37,875 nucleotides of DNA from a virus. Position numbers and translations under genes: made by a program. The stretch covers positions 1 to 37,875 of the IMG/VR virus record IMGVR_UViG_3300030118_002103; one strand, given 5' to 3'. Within the stretch, counting starts at the first letter, position 1; every line of letters starts with the position of its first letter. Below are positions 13,658 to 21,544 of this stretch, one piece after another. The notes under the pieces are model-generated. The model was given only the letters and a program-made list of their open reading frames with translations, made no database searches and was not told where the DNA came from.

Positions 13658-13879
13658 ATGAGCAAAGGACGAGGACATGCGGGAGGACAGAGCAACTTCC
13701 ACAAAACCAAAGACCGCGAAAAAACGAGCTATTACCATGATGTGTATTACGGGCTCAGTTCCACAGTCAACGCGGCATGCGACGAATTCTTTAAGTCTCG
13801 CAACATGGATCGCCCTAAATACAACGGGGTTCCTAGACCGAGCCAAACCAAAGACACAAACAAAGACAAAAAACGATGA
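13658..13879 (+). CDS. Early small basic protein of unknown function
   Basis: The product has 73 residues, rich in Lys, Arg, Ser and Asn, without hydrophobic segments. Its ATG at 13658 follows the upstream TAA with no gap, and its own TGA overlaps the next start (ATGA at 13876). The N-terminus (MSKGRGHAGGQSNFHKTKDR) and C-terminus (QTKDTNKDKKR) look disordered, with a short ordered middle (YYHDVYYGLSSTVNAACDEF). A longer alternative frame over the same DNA (13677-13943) is unlikely because it breaks the junction pattern. No function can be assigned. Confidence 0.62.
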   Translation: MSKGRGHAGGQSNFHKTKDREKTSYYHDVYYGLSSTVNAACDEFFKSRNMDRPKYNGVPRPSQTKDTNKDKKR

Positions 13880-14070
13880 ACATCTCTCTCGTTCTCCTGC
13901 TTTTTGGGCTCCTTGTGCTTGCTTGTCTCATGTTGAGCAGTGATCTAGGCGACACCGACGGCAAGACACCGCTAGGCCTTCTTTTTTTGGCAATCCTCCG
14001 GGGCTTTCTTGTGGTTTGTGCGGTGGTTGCCGCTTGGACTGTTACCGCTCTTATGTTCTCCCTTAATTAA
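13876..14070 (+). CDS. Two-helix membrane protein, putative holin near the endolysin
   Basis: The product has 64 residues with two hydrophobic segments, about residues 3-21 (ISLVLLLFGLLVLACLMLS) and about 34-62 with one internal Arg (LLFLAILRGFLVVCAVVAAW). A short acidic turn (DLGDTDGKTP) lies between. Small size, two membrane spans and nearness to the amidase gene at 14286 fit a class II-type holin, which would let the endolysin out of the cytoplasm. A single 68-aa gene separates them. It overlaps the upstream gene by 4 bp. The charged C-terminal tail usual in holins is missing (it ends FSLN). A superinfection-exclusion or other inner-membrane protein is the main alternative. Confidence 0.65.
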   Translation: MNISLVLLLFGLLVLACLMLSSDLGDTDGKTPLGLLFLAILRGFLVVCAVVAAWTVTALMFSLN

Positions 14071-14082
14071 CTAAAACAAACG

Positions 14083-14289
14083 ATGAAAAACAAAAATACA
14101 GTCTGGGCGGTCATGTGTCCTGCGTGGGGCACCGTGATTAGCCTGTATGAAACCAGACAACTTGCTGACGTTGCGGCTTCCGTAATGAGCAGCGAAACGG
14201 ACACTCCCCACGAAACCAAGGAGTTTGAAGTGATAGGTGAATCAGTGGCACCTATTGACAATCAACTTGAACTGGACCTTGACATATGA
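14083..14289 (+). CDS. Small protein of unknown function between holin-like and amidase genes
   Basis: The product has 68 residues. It begins after the leader AAAACAAACGATG. The first half is mixed (MKNKNTVWAVMCPAWGTVIS) and continues with a helical segment (LYETRQLADVAASVMSSETD). The C-terminus is acidic (DNQLELDLDI). Its TGA overlaps the amidase ATG (ATGA at 14286), so it is translationally coupled to the endolysin. No membrane helix or catalytic motif is apparent. It might be a lysis regulator because of its place, but that is guesswork. Confidence 0.65.
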   Translation: MKNKNTVWAVMCPAWGTVISLYETRQLADVAASVMSSETDTPHETKEFEVIGESVAPIDNQLELDLDI

Positions 14290-14969
14290 AGAGCACAACA
14301 GAGACCATCACTGATTTAAACAGAGCTATTCGGCTTTTAGAGCAAACAAGGGACTCCCTGCTTCCGCCCCCAGTTGCTAAACCCAAAAACCTGAATGGGA
14401 GGCGGGTAGCTATTTGCGTTGGACATAGCAGGGCGGGAGACTTCGGAGCTACGGCACCGGGGGGAGTAACGGAATACGCATGGAACAAACCGATAGCGCA
14501 CACAATGAAGGCAAACTTGACCGCTTTGGGTGCTGAAGTCTTGGTTCTTGATAAGTATGGCTACCTGACCGACCTCTCATACTCACAAGCAATGGACTTC
14601 GTTGCGAATCAGGTAAAAGACTTTGAGGCTGAGGTGGTGGTTGAGTTGCATTTTAACAGTGCATCAGACCGCTCTGTAAGGGGCTTCGAGACACTCATAA
14701 CAGGAAGCCAACGGGGAACCATTCTTGGGAACTGCTTGCAGGACGCAATGGCTGAACTATTCCCCGGAGAACCGAACAGGGGTGTGAAAGTTCGCACAAG
14801 AAACCAGAGGGGCAGTGCGTTCCTATTTAAATGTGCTCCACCAGCAGCAATCCTTGAGCCTCTTTTTGCTAGTAATTTACGCTCTTGGGACACCTACAAG
14901 AACCGGCGGGATGACATAGCGCACGCCTATACGATGGGACTCATCAGTTATCTTGAGCAGGTATCATAA
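14286..14969 (+). CDS. Endolysin, N-acetylmuramoyl-L-alanine amidase (Amidase_3 type)
   Basis: The product has 227 residues. It would cut the amide bond between N-acetylmuramate and the stem peptide, releasing progeny. Zinc ligands of the Amidase_3 fold are visible: His47 in AICVGHSRAG, Glu63 in GVTEYAWNK, His122 in VELHFNS, and the catalytic Glu191 in AILEPLFASN. Residues 1-37 are a helical leader without a signal peptide, so export should need a holin. In T7 the amidase (gp3.5) belongs to a different family, lies among the replication genes, and also inhibits T7 RNA polymerase. This one lies in the early region just ahead of the integrase, so it is a non-homologous replacement and the polymerase-inhibitor role should not be assumed. 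Confidence 0.92.
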   Translation: MKSTTETITDLNRAIRLLEQTRDSLLPPPVAKPKNLNGRRVAICVGHSRAGDFGATAPGGVTEYAWNKPIAHTMKANLTALGAEVLVLDKYGYLTDLSYSQAMDFVANQVKDFEAEVVVELHFNSASDRSVRGFETLITGSQRGTILGNCLQDAMAELFPGEPNRGVKVRTRNQRGSAFLFKCAPPAAILEPLFASNLRSWDTYKNRRDDIAHAYTMGLISYLEQVS

Positions 14970-14985
14970 CTAACTTTCTTTTTCT

Positions 14986-16023
14986 ATGCCAACAAGATCA
15001 AATAAAAACAAGTGGATGGCTGATCTTATGCTTGATCGCATACGCTATCGAAAGCAGTTTGATACAGCGGAGGAGGCACAAGCGTTTGAAGCAGAACTCC
15101 GCAAGCGCAACAAGCTAGGGGAGCCGATTGCTGCATTGGTAGAAACAAAGGACAGCAGTCCAACGGCCACCTTTGGTGAGATGTCAGACAAGACGTTCAC
15201 TAGATACTGGGCCAACAGTAAGAACGAAGAGCAATGTATCAGTAACATGAAGATCCTGGAGAAGTTCTTTGGATCGGAGACGCCTATAAAGGACATTACA
15301 GTTCACCGAATAGATGACTTCATAGGTCACCTCCAGTCACTCAACAGGGCACCAGCTACTATCAATCAGAAGCTTGCCACCTTGTCCAAGATCATCCGGT
15401 TTGCTCACGAAAGGGGCTACTTAAAAAACAAGCCAAAGATTGAGCGAGTCACCCAGCCAAGCAACGAACGTCTGGTGTTCTTTGACTACGATCTAGAAGC
15501 GGACATCCTTGGGTATCTATCAGACAACGAGCCAGCGTTTTTTGATTGGTTTGTGTTTGCCATAGACACTGGCATACGCCCCGGAGAGATCCAAGCGTTG
15601 ACCAAGAAGTGTTTCCGAAGGGATCCAGTGCTTGGCCCGGTGGTGGATGTAAGAGAAGTAAAGAACACCTCGGGCACTTCAGAGCAGCGAACGATTCCAC
15701 TGACAGACAGAGCAGTAAGTGCTGTGAGGAGACAGATGCGAGACACTGATTATCCATTTGGAACGTGGACAAGTGACGCACGCCGGATTGTTTGGGACAA
15801 GGTAAGGGAAAACGTAGATATGGATTCTGAATTGGTTCCTTATTGCTGCCGCCACACCACCGCCACCCGCTTGGTGCAACAGGGGGTCAACCTCAAAGCG
15901 GTTCAGAGATGGATGGGTCACAAGACGTTAGAAATGACACTCAAGTATGTGAAGCTAGTCCCCCAGGATCTTATCTTTGGAAAGAACGCTTTGGAGAAAC
16001 CACAGCACGAACGAGTAGCATGA
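14986..16023 (+). CDS. int: Tyrosine site-specific recombinase, phage integrase
   Basis: The product has 345 residues. A SAM-like core-binding domain spans about 62-150 (TFGEMSDKTFTRYWAN to APATINQKLATLSKIIRFAH), followed by the catalytic domain. Catalytic residues visible are Arg198 (DTGIRPGEIQAL), Lys226 (VREVKNTSG), Arg289 in CCRHTTATRL, His312 (WMGHKTLEM) and the nucleophile Tyr321 (TLKYV). The usual His of the HxxR box is Tyr286 here, a known variant. It would insert the phage genome at a host attB. It lies between the amidase and a coiled-coil gene and upstream of the RNA polymerase, the usual place in integrating T7-like marine phages. It is apparently intact. Confidence 0.96.
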   Translation: MPTRSNKNKWMADLMLDRIRYRKQFDTAEEAQAFEAELRKRNKLGEPIAALVETKDSSPTATFGEMSDKTFTRYWANSKNEEQCISNMKILEKFFGSETPIKDITVHRIDDFIGHLQSLNRAPATINQKLATLSKIIRFAHERGYLKNKPKIERVTQPSNERLVFFDYDLEADILGYLSDNEPAFFDWFVFAIDTGIRPGEIQALTKKCFRRDPVLGPVVDVREVKNTSGTSEQRTIPLTDRAVSAVRRQMRDTDYPFGTWTSDARRIVWDKVRENVDMDSELVPYCCRHTTATRLVQQGVNLKAVQRWMGHKTLEMTLKYVKLVPQDLIFGKNALEKPQHERVA

Positions 16024-16199
16024 CCGAAGAAGAAAAAGAATATCTTGAGTCGCAAATTCCGGTCCTGCGAAACCAGATGGCTGATTGCTCGAACCGCATT
16101 GAAATCCTGAAGGCAAAACGAGCAGACATTCACAAGCGCCTTAAAGGGTTTCGGGCGAGTCTTGAACGGGACAAAATGGATAAGGTGAGTGACTGGTAG
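16020..16199 (+). CDS. Small coiled-coil protein downstream of integrase
   Basis: The product has 59 residues and starts at an ATG overlapping the integrase stop (ATGA at 16020). It is almost entirely helical and highly charged with a heptad-like pattern (EEEKEYLESQIPVLRNQMAD, CSNRIEILKAKRADIHKRLK). The open frame extends upstream to 15843, but that stretch overlaps integrase codons and is not expected to be translated. An excisionase or other recombination partner would fit its position, but it is too short and too coiled-coil-like to recognise a winged-helix fold. It is the last gene before the stem-loop at 16242. Confidence 0.65.
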   Translation: MTEEEKEYLESQIPVLRNQMADCSNRIEILKAKRADIHKRLKGFRASLERDKMDKVSDW

Positions 16200-16312
16200 C
16201 ATAACTAAATATTTCATGGTGTAGTGTGTGTGTGTAAACTGGCGGGGAGAATCGATGGGTAAACCTGTTTGATTCTCCCCGCTTCTTTTCTAATTAAAAA
16301 AAAATAACAACG
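16200..16312. promoter_or_regulatory. Leader region of the RNA polymerase gene
   Basis: This 113-bp gap holds a short TG repeat (16223-16235), a strong stem-loop (16242-16282) and an A-rich leader (about 16292-16312) before the polymerase ATG. Only about 30 bp separate the stem-loop from the start codon. Polymerase mRNA must therefore either pass through the stem-loop or start upstream of it. The leader has no Shine-Dalgarno sequence. Confidence 0.5.
16242..16290 (+). terminator. Perfect 12-bp stem-loop followed by a T-rich tract, upstream of the RNA polymerase gene
   Basis: GCGGGGAGAATC (16242-16253) pairs perfectly with GATTCTCCCCGC (16271-16282); the loop is 17 nt and TTCTTTTC follows. 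It has the composition of an intrinsic terminator with a slightly broken T-tract. It would end the integrase operon or attenuate read-through into the phage polymerase. T7 has RNase III processing hairpins between early genes, the other possible reading. Confidence 0.75.
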
Positions 16313-18742
16313 ATGGAAGTCCCTCTTACTCAAGAAGAACTAAACGAAGACATGACGATGATCGGGGTAGGCCGATACAGGTTACACACAGAGCAAGCAA
16401 AGAACAGGGAGGGCGAAGGAGATACTAAGTATGGACAGAGATTGATGCGAGCAGCTCTTCCAAAGTTTGCCAAGGGGATTGAAGACATGATTAACGGTTG
16501 GAATCACGCCAACAAAGCAAGATGGCAGCATGACCTGATGGGTATGAAGCCAGAGGTAATTGGTTTTATTGCCTTGAGGAGTTGTCTTGATCGCATCACG
16601 GCCAGAAAAACCATGAACAGCTTGGCTTGTTTTGTTGGGGCTCGAATTGAGGATCAGGTGAGGTGTGACTTCCTTGTTAAGCACTCAGAGAAGGGGGAGG
16701 GGATTATCCTTGGTGCAAAGAGACGCAAGAAAGCTGGCGTGAATCACATTCGGACACACGTAAGGAGGTCCATGATGCACGAAGCAGACAAGGGACTGAT
16801 GGAGGCCTTTGATGCGTGGACACAGAGAGACAGGGCAAACTGTGGAGCTTGGCTTGTTGAGTTGCTGAGGGATTGCACGGGACTGATCGAATACGTTTAC
16901 ATCCAACAGAAGGCAGGACGCAAGAGGGCTACTCGATTTGTAGTGGCTACACAAACGACCCTTGACTGGGTGGAGAACTTCAACACAGACAGAGAGTTAC
17001 TTGAGCCTTTCTGGCTTCCAACAGCAGAAACACCAAGAGAGTGGGAGAACATATGGGATGGTGGGTATGACACAGCAGGAACAACGCTACCCAAGCTGCC
17101 CTTTATAAAGACAAGAAACATGGAGCACCTACGGGAAGCGCCATCGGTCATTGGAGAGCCAATGGAGGCTTGCAATTTGATTCAGCAGACACCGTGGAGG
17201 GTGAACAGTGAGGTATTGGATGTCACAAGTTGGGCTTGGGAAAACTCCCTTGAGATCACAGGCTTTCCATCGAGGGAGGATGAGACGCTACCACCATTTT
17301 CAAAAGCGATTCATGAAGACAAAGAGGCACTGACAAGGTGGAAGATGATGGCTGCCGGTGTCTACAAAAGAAACGCATCTACGAAATCAAGACGGCTACT
17401 TGTGGGCAAGGTGCTCTACTTAGCTGACAAGATGAGGGCCACCAGGTTCTTCTATCCAAGCAACTGTGACTTTAGAGGTAGGGTCTACAATATCCCTAGT
17501 TTTCTGGGCATACAGGGTCCTGACATGTGCCGTGGGCTTTTGAGGTTCTCCCGTGGAGAAAAGGTAAAAACAAACGAAGCCTACAGGTGGCTTGCTATTC
17601 ACGGGGCGAACACATGGGGAAACGACAAGGTTACTTTGGACAAGCGAGTGGAGTGGGCAAACGACTTCGCAAAGGATGCACAAAAGATAGCAGCTAACCC
17701 AAAGAAAGAACTCCTTTGGACTGAGGCAGACAAACCATTTCAGTTCCTTGCTTGGTGTTTTGAGTGGGCCAAGCTGACATCAACAGGAAAGCTTGAGACA
17801 TTTCTTCCTGTGTCTATGGATGCGAGCAACAACGGCTTGCAGATTCTTTCTATGCTGATTCGTGACCCGTATGGGATGAGCGCAACCAATGTGCTTCCCA
17901 CAGAGACACCAGCAGACATCTACAAGGTGGTAGCAGAGAGGGTAGAGGGGTATCTCAGAAAGGATGCCAGTGAAGGACGATTGTTTTCCAAGGAGTGGCT
18001 CCAGTTTGGAATTACTAGGTCAACATGCAAGCGTCCTGTGATGTGTTACAGCTATGGGCTTACTAGCTACAGCAACAGGGCCTACGTTGTGGAGTGGTTT
18101 GAGGATGAGATCCACGACAGAAAAAGAACGAGTCCATTTGATCCCCGGGAAAAGATTATGGCAACAAACTATCTTGCAACACTTGTTTGGAAGGGGATCG
18201 AGGAGGTTCTTGAGAAACCAAAAGAAGTTATGCAGTGGTTTCAGAAGTGCTCTAGGTTAATCAGCGACAAGCAACGCCCTTTATTTTGGAATAGCCCAAG
18301 TGGATTCCCTGTGGTTCAAGACTACAAGCAGCTTCACAGCAAACGAGTGAAGACATGGGTGTCAGGCGAGGCAACTTGGATTCGCTTTAACGAAGAGAGT
18401 GACAAGATATGCAGGAGGAAACAAGCCAACGGAGTGAGTCCTAACTTTGTTCATGCTCTTGATGCTGCTGCTCTCCACAAGACTGTAGTGAGGGCCAACC
18501 GGGAGGCAGGGATTTACGATTTTGCAATGGTGCATGACAGCTATGGAACCCATGCAACAAAGTGTGCTGACCTATCAAGAATACTTAGGGATGTCTTCGT
18601 AAATATGTTTGAGGTTGACTTACTATCTGACTGGTCTAAACAACTGTCTGTTCAGCATCCTGACATCTCATTTCCATCTCCACCTGAGTTTGGGGCGGCT
18701 AAAATAACAAAGATCCATGACTCAACATACTTCTTCAGCTAG
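16313..18742 (+). CDS. Single-subunit DNA-directed RNA polymerase, T7 gp1-like
   Basis: The product has 809 residues (T7 has 883). Catalytic residues align with T7: Asp503 in SMDASNNGLQ (T7 Asp537), Lys573 in TCKRPVMCYSYG (Lys631), Tyr581 (Tyr639) and Asp742 in MVHDSYG (Asp812). GVSPNFVHALDAAALHKTVV is the T7-type fingers motif, and the protein ends in FFS like the aromatic foot of T7 (FAFA). It transcribes the middle and late genes from phage promoters, independent of host polymerase. It follows the stem-loop at 16242, and its A-rich leader lacks a Shine-Dalgarno sequence. It is shorter than T7 mainly in the N-terminal half, where the promoter-contacting domain lies, so its promoter sequence need not resemble that of T7. 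Confidence 0.97.
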   Translation: MEVPLTQEELNEDMTMIGVGRYRLHTEQAKNREGEGDTKYGQRLMRAALPKFAKGIEDMINGWNHANKARWQHDLMGMKPEVIGFIALRSCLDRITARKTMNSLACFVGARIEDQVRCDFLVKHSEKGEGIILGAKRRKKAGVNHIRTHVRRSMMHEADKGLMEAFDAWTQRDRANCGAWLVELLRDCTGLIEYVYIQQKAGRKRATRFVVATQTTLDWVENFNTDRELLEPFWLPTAETPREWENIWDGGYDTAGTTLPKLPFIKTRNMEHLREAPSVIGEPMEACNLIQQTPWRVNSEVLDVTSWAWENSLEITGFPSREDETLPPFSKAIHEDKEALTRWKMMAAGVYKRNASTKSRRLLVGKVLYLADKMRATRFFYPSNCDFRGRVYNIPSFLGIQGPDMCRGLLRFSRGEKVKTNEAYRWLAIHGANTWGNDKVTLDKRVEWANDFAKDAQKIAANPKKELLWTEADKPFQFLAWCFEWAKLTSTGKLETFLPVSMDASNNGLQILSMLIRDPYGMSATNVLPTETPADIYKVVAERVEGYLRKDASEGRLFSKEWLQFGITRSTCKRPVMCYSYGLTSYSNRAYVVEWFEDEIHDRKRTSPFDPREKIMATNYLATLVWKGIEEVLEKPKEVMQWFQKCSRLISDKQRPLFWNSPSGFPVVQDYKQLHSKRVKTWVSGEATWIRFNEESDKICRRKQANGVSPNFVHALDAAALHKTVVRANREAGIYDFAMVHDSYGTHATKCADLSRILRDVFVNMFEVDLLSDWSKQLSVQHPDISFPSPPEFGAAKITKIHDSTYFFS

Positions 18743-18747
18743 TAATA

Positions 18748-18990
18748 ATGGGGACAATAGATAACCAGACAAATGAACTTATTGAAGGTTGGCAGAAGTT
18801 AGCACAAGCAGCAGTAAATTTCGGGTTACTTAAAAAGGCCCACGATGACGGAGAAAACAAAGACCCACAGGCATTTGATTTCAGTGAGAAAGAATTAGTA
18901 ACCAGCGCAAGAGTGTTTGCAATGCTTTGCGATGTTTACATTACAGACAAACCAAAAAACAACGAAAGGAAAGATAACGATGGCAAATAA
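18748..18990 (+). CDS. Small protein between RNA polymerase and ssDNA-binding protein
   Basis: The product has 80 residues and starts 5 bp after the RNA polymerase stop. The sequence is helical in the first half (NELIEGWQKLAQAAVNFGLL) and has a conserved-looking ending (SARVFAMLCDVYITDKPKNN). The last 11 bases overlap the ssDNA-binding protein start. Its site corresponds to the region of T7 genes 1.1-2, which encode small modulators including the gp2 inhibitor of host RNA polymerase. It does not resemble gp2, and I know no function for it. Confidence 0.7.
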   Translation: MGTIDNQTNELIEGWQKLAQAAVNFGLLKKAHDDGENKDPQAFDFSEKELVTSARVFAMLCDVYITDKPKNNERKDNDGK

Positions 18991-19591
18991 AATAATGACC
19001 ACCCCAGCAGGTAGAGCTTTTTGGCCCCGCCTGACAGAACCTGACACTGCATTTAATAGTGCTGGTGTTTATCACGCAAAGATTCACGTAAGTGAAAACG
19101 ACTTTAAAGTCTTCGATGCTGAACTAAGAAAAATTTATAAGGCATACCATGCCAACGTAGAAAAAGAGACGGGCAAACCGCATGGCGAAGCCGATGGATA
19201 CCCTTGCATTATTACAAAGGAAGGTGACTTCCAGATATATGCAAAGCAGGTAGCAAAGAAGCTGACTGACAAAGGACTACTTGAGTTCTCTGTTGCGTTA
19301 GTTGATTCAAAGGGAAAAAAGATTAGCGACAAACCCAACGTGGGCAATGGTTCGATCTTAAAACTATCCGTTGAGCCTTTTTGCTGGTCTATGAATCTTA
19401 AAGGATCTGGGCTAGTCACTGGTATTTCTCTTCGACTGAGGGCAGCACAAATCATTGAGCTGAAGGAATTCGGCGGGGGTGGTAGTGACTTTGGATTTGG
19501 TGATGAAGGTGACGGCTATGTGAGCGAAACCTTTGAGACAGAGTTTGAGAACGAGGAAGAAAACAACAAGCAAACCGGCATACCGTTCTAA
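18980..19591 (+). CDS. ssDNA-binding protein, T7 gp2.5-like
   Basis: The product has 203 residues (T7 gp2.5 has 232). The start at 18980 is chosen because GAAAGGAAAG lies just upstream and the N-terminus (MANKIMTTPAGRAFWPRLTE) then fits the family; an ATG at 18917 in the same frame overlaps the upstream gene. The C-terminal 35 residues are very acidic and end in phenylalanine (ENEEENNKQTGIPF), the signature of gp2.5, whose tail binds the DNA polymerase and helicase. It coats single-stranded DNA at the fork and coordinates both strands. The end of the gene overlaps the endonuclease I start by 59 bp. Confidence 0.9.
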   Translation: MANKIMTTPAGRAFWPRLTEPDTAFNSAGVYHAKIHVSENDFKVFDAELRKIYKAYHANVEKETGKPHGEADGYPCIITKEGDFQIYAKQVAKKLTDKGLLEFSVALVDSKGKKISDKPNVGNGSILKLSVEPFCWSMNLKGSGLVTGISLRLRAAQIIELKEFGGGGSDFGFGDEGDGYVSETFETEFENEEENNKQTGIPF

Positions 19592-19925
19592 GTTTGAAAA
19601 GAGGATTGCCTCGGCTCTTTCGGGAGCCGGGGTGTCTTTTTCATACGAGGACATGCGGTTGAAATACACGAAGGTCTGTCATTACACGCCTGACTTTATC
19701 TTGTGCAACGGGGTTATTTTGGAGGTAAAAGGCTTCTGGAAACCATCGGACAGAACAAAGCACCTGATGGTTCGACGGGACAATCCTGGATTGGATATTC
19801 GGTTTGTATTTCAACGAGCAAAAAACACATTGAGTAAAAAAAGCAAAACCACATATGGGGACTGGTGTGACAAGCATGGGTTCATGTGGTGCGAAAGAGA
19901 GATACCTATATCGTGGCTACCATAG
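19533..19925 (+). CDS. Endonuclease I (Holliday-junction resolvase), T7 gp3-like
   Basis: The product has 130 residues (T7 gp3 has 149). The PD-(D/E)xK active site is complete: Glu22, Asp54 in YTPDF, Glu64 and Lys66 in VILEVKGFW, matching T7 Glu20, Asp55, Glu65 and Lys67. Further shared pieces are KHLMVRRDNPGLDIRFVFQ and TYGDWCDKHG. It resolves branched DNA before packaging and helps degrade host DNA. The start overlaps the ssDNA-binding protein gene by 59 bp; no later ATG keeps Glu22, so the overlap is probably real. The T7 C-terminal basic tail is missing. Confidence 0.93.
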   Translation: MRQSLRTRKKTTSKPAYRSKFEKRIASALSGAGVSFSYEDMRLKYTKVCHYTPDFILCNGVILEVKGFWKPSDRTKHLMVRRDNPGLDIRFVFQRAKNTLSKKSKTTYGDWCDKHGFMWCEREIPISWLP

Positions 19926-21544
19926 AAGCTGCTTTAACTCACCAACCCTGCGAAGAGTGTGGGAGTAGTGATGGCAGAACAATAAACATTGATGGTTCTT
20001 CTAAGTGTTACGTTTGTGACAAGTGGACACCGGCAGCAAGTCCATACAGACCAGAGGGTTCTTTTACTTCTAAGCCAAAACAAACAAATGTATTTATCAC
20101 AGGCGAGTATCAAGCGTTGCCTCAAAGGAAACTGCATGAGGAAACCTGTAAGAAGTTTGGCTACCAAGTAGGGGAACTAGGAGGACAGCTATGTCATATA
20201 GCTAATTACTACAACCTAGATGGTAAGCAGATAGCCCAGAAGTATAGATTTGAGGGCAAGAAGTTCAGGTGTAGCGGTAATCCTGATCATTTTTTTGGGC
20301 AGCAGCTTTGGCCCAATGGAGGAAACAAGCTGATCATTACTGAGGGAGAAATAGATTGCCTGAGTGTGAGTCAGGTAAACGGTAACAAGTGGCCCGTTGT
20401 TTCTCTTGGGTTGGGGGCTAACTCAGCAGCTTCAGTTATTAAAAAACAAATGGATTGGCTTTCTCGATTCAAGGAAGTGATCTTGATGTTTGACGAGGAC
20501 GAAGCGGGACGCAAGGCAGCAAAGGAAGTGGCTCATTTGTTACCTGCTGGTCGGGGTAAGATTGCTAGGCTCCCTATGAAGGATCCTTCAGAGTTACTTC
20601 TTGCCGGTAGAGGCGAGGAGATAACGCAAGCAATGTGGGAAGCAAAGGTGTGGAGGCCTGATGACATTGTTGCTGGGAGTGAGCTTCTTGAAAGACTGAC
20701 TAACCCAAAGACATACGAGTCTACACCTTATCCATTCTTTGGTCTTAACCAGTTGACCAGAGGTTTACGCAAAGGGGAGATAGTTACCTTTTGTGCTGGG
20801 AGTGGTATTGGGAAGAGCCAGGTTTGTAAGGTAATCGCCCACCACTTGCTTACTACTACTGAAAAGAAAGTTGGTTACATTGCTCTTGAAGAGTCTATCG
20901 AAAGGACTGGCTTGTCTCTTGTGGGAATCGAGATGCAACAACAACTTCATTTACAAGAGCAGTTCAAGGTAACCGATGAGTTTTATGATGCCTTCAAGTC
21001 AACTGTAGGTAGTGACAGGTTGTTTCTTTACGACCACTTCGGAAGTCTCGATAGCGACAACTTGCTTTCTCACATTCGTTTTCTTGCTCTTGCTTTGGAC
21101 ACTGAAGTTGTTGTGTTGGATCACTTGTCAATCGTGGTAAGTGGCATGGGGGATGGGGACGAAAGACGGATGATTGATAACACCATGACAAAACTTAGGT
21201 CACTGGTAGAAGAAACAAACATAGCTCTCATCCTTGTGAGTCATCTCAAGCGTCCTGAAGGAAGGGGCCATGAGGAAGGAGCAACAACATCACTAGCTCA
21301 ACTTCGTGGATCTGCTGGTATTGCCCAGCTAAGTGACATGGTGATTGGCCTAGAGAGAAACCAGCAGGACGCAGAAGAAAGAAACAAAACACAACTGAGA
21401 GTTCTAAAAAACAGATTTAGTGGACAAACGGGCATTGCTTGTTCTCTTGATTTTGACATTGAGACTGGCTTGCTTACTGAAGATATAGCGAATGAATTCA
21501 ACAACGAGACTACGACTGAAAACAATGAAGACAGCATTTTTTGA
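19886..21544 (+). CDS. DNA primase-helicase, T7 gp4-like
   Basis: The product has 552 residues (T7 gp4 has 566). An N-terminal zinc-binding domain has Cys22, Cys25, Cys41 and Cys44 (PCEECGSSDG, KCYVCDKW). TOPRIM primase motifs follow: Glu153 in ITEGEID and Asp203-Asp205 in MFDEDEAGR. The helicase has Walker A SGIGKSQ with Lys310 and Walker B VVVLDHLS with Asp412. It unwinds the fork and makes RNA primers. Two GTG codons (19886 and 19913) are possible starts and no ATG is suitable; 19913 would leave only a 13-bp overlap with endonuclease I and is a real alternative. The gene is otherwise intact. Confidence 0.95.
   Translation: MVRKRDTYIVATIEAALTHQPCEECGSSDGRTINIDGSSKCYVCDKWTPAASPYRPEGSFTSKPKQTNVFITGEYQALPQRKLHEETCKKFGYQVGELGGQLCHIANYYNLDGKQIAQKYRFEGKKFRCSGNPDHFFGQQLWPNGGNKLIITEGEIDCLSVSQVNGNKWPVVSLGLGANSAASVIKKQMDWLSRFKEVILMFDEDEAGRKAAKEVAHLLPAGRGKIARLPMKDPSELLLAGRGEEITQAMWEAKVWRPDDIVAGSELLERLTNPKTYESTPYPFFGLNQLTRGLRKGEIVTFCAGSGIGKSQVCKVIAHHLLTTTEKKVGYIALEESIERTGLSLVGIEMQQQLHLQEQFKVTDEFYDAFKSTVGSDRLFLYDHFGSLDSDNLLSHIRFLALALDTEVVVLDHLSIVVSGMGDGDERRMIDNTMTKLRSLVEETNIALILVSHLKRPEGRGHEEGATTSLAQLRGSAGIAQLSDMVIGLERNQQDAEERNKTQLRVLKNRFSGQTGIACSLDFDIETGLLTEDIANEFNNETTTENNEDSIF

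Noticed and set aside
13677-13943. 88-codon alternative frame
   Set aside because: It would break the gapless TAA/ATG and ATGA junctions of the genes at 13658 and 13876.
15843-16019. Upstream extension of the 59-aa coiled-coil gene
   Set aside because: It overlaps catalytic integrase codons; the ATGA start at 16020 is the natural start.
16223-16235. TG dinucleotide run
   Set aside because: Too short to be a meaningful microsatellite; noted only as part of the polymerase leader.
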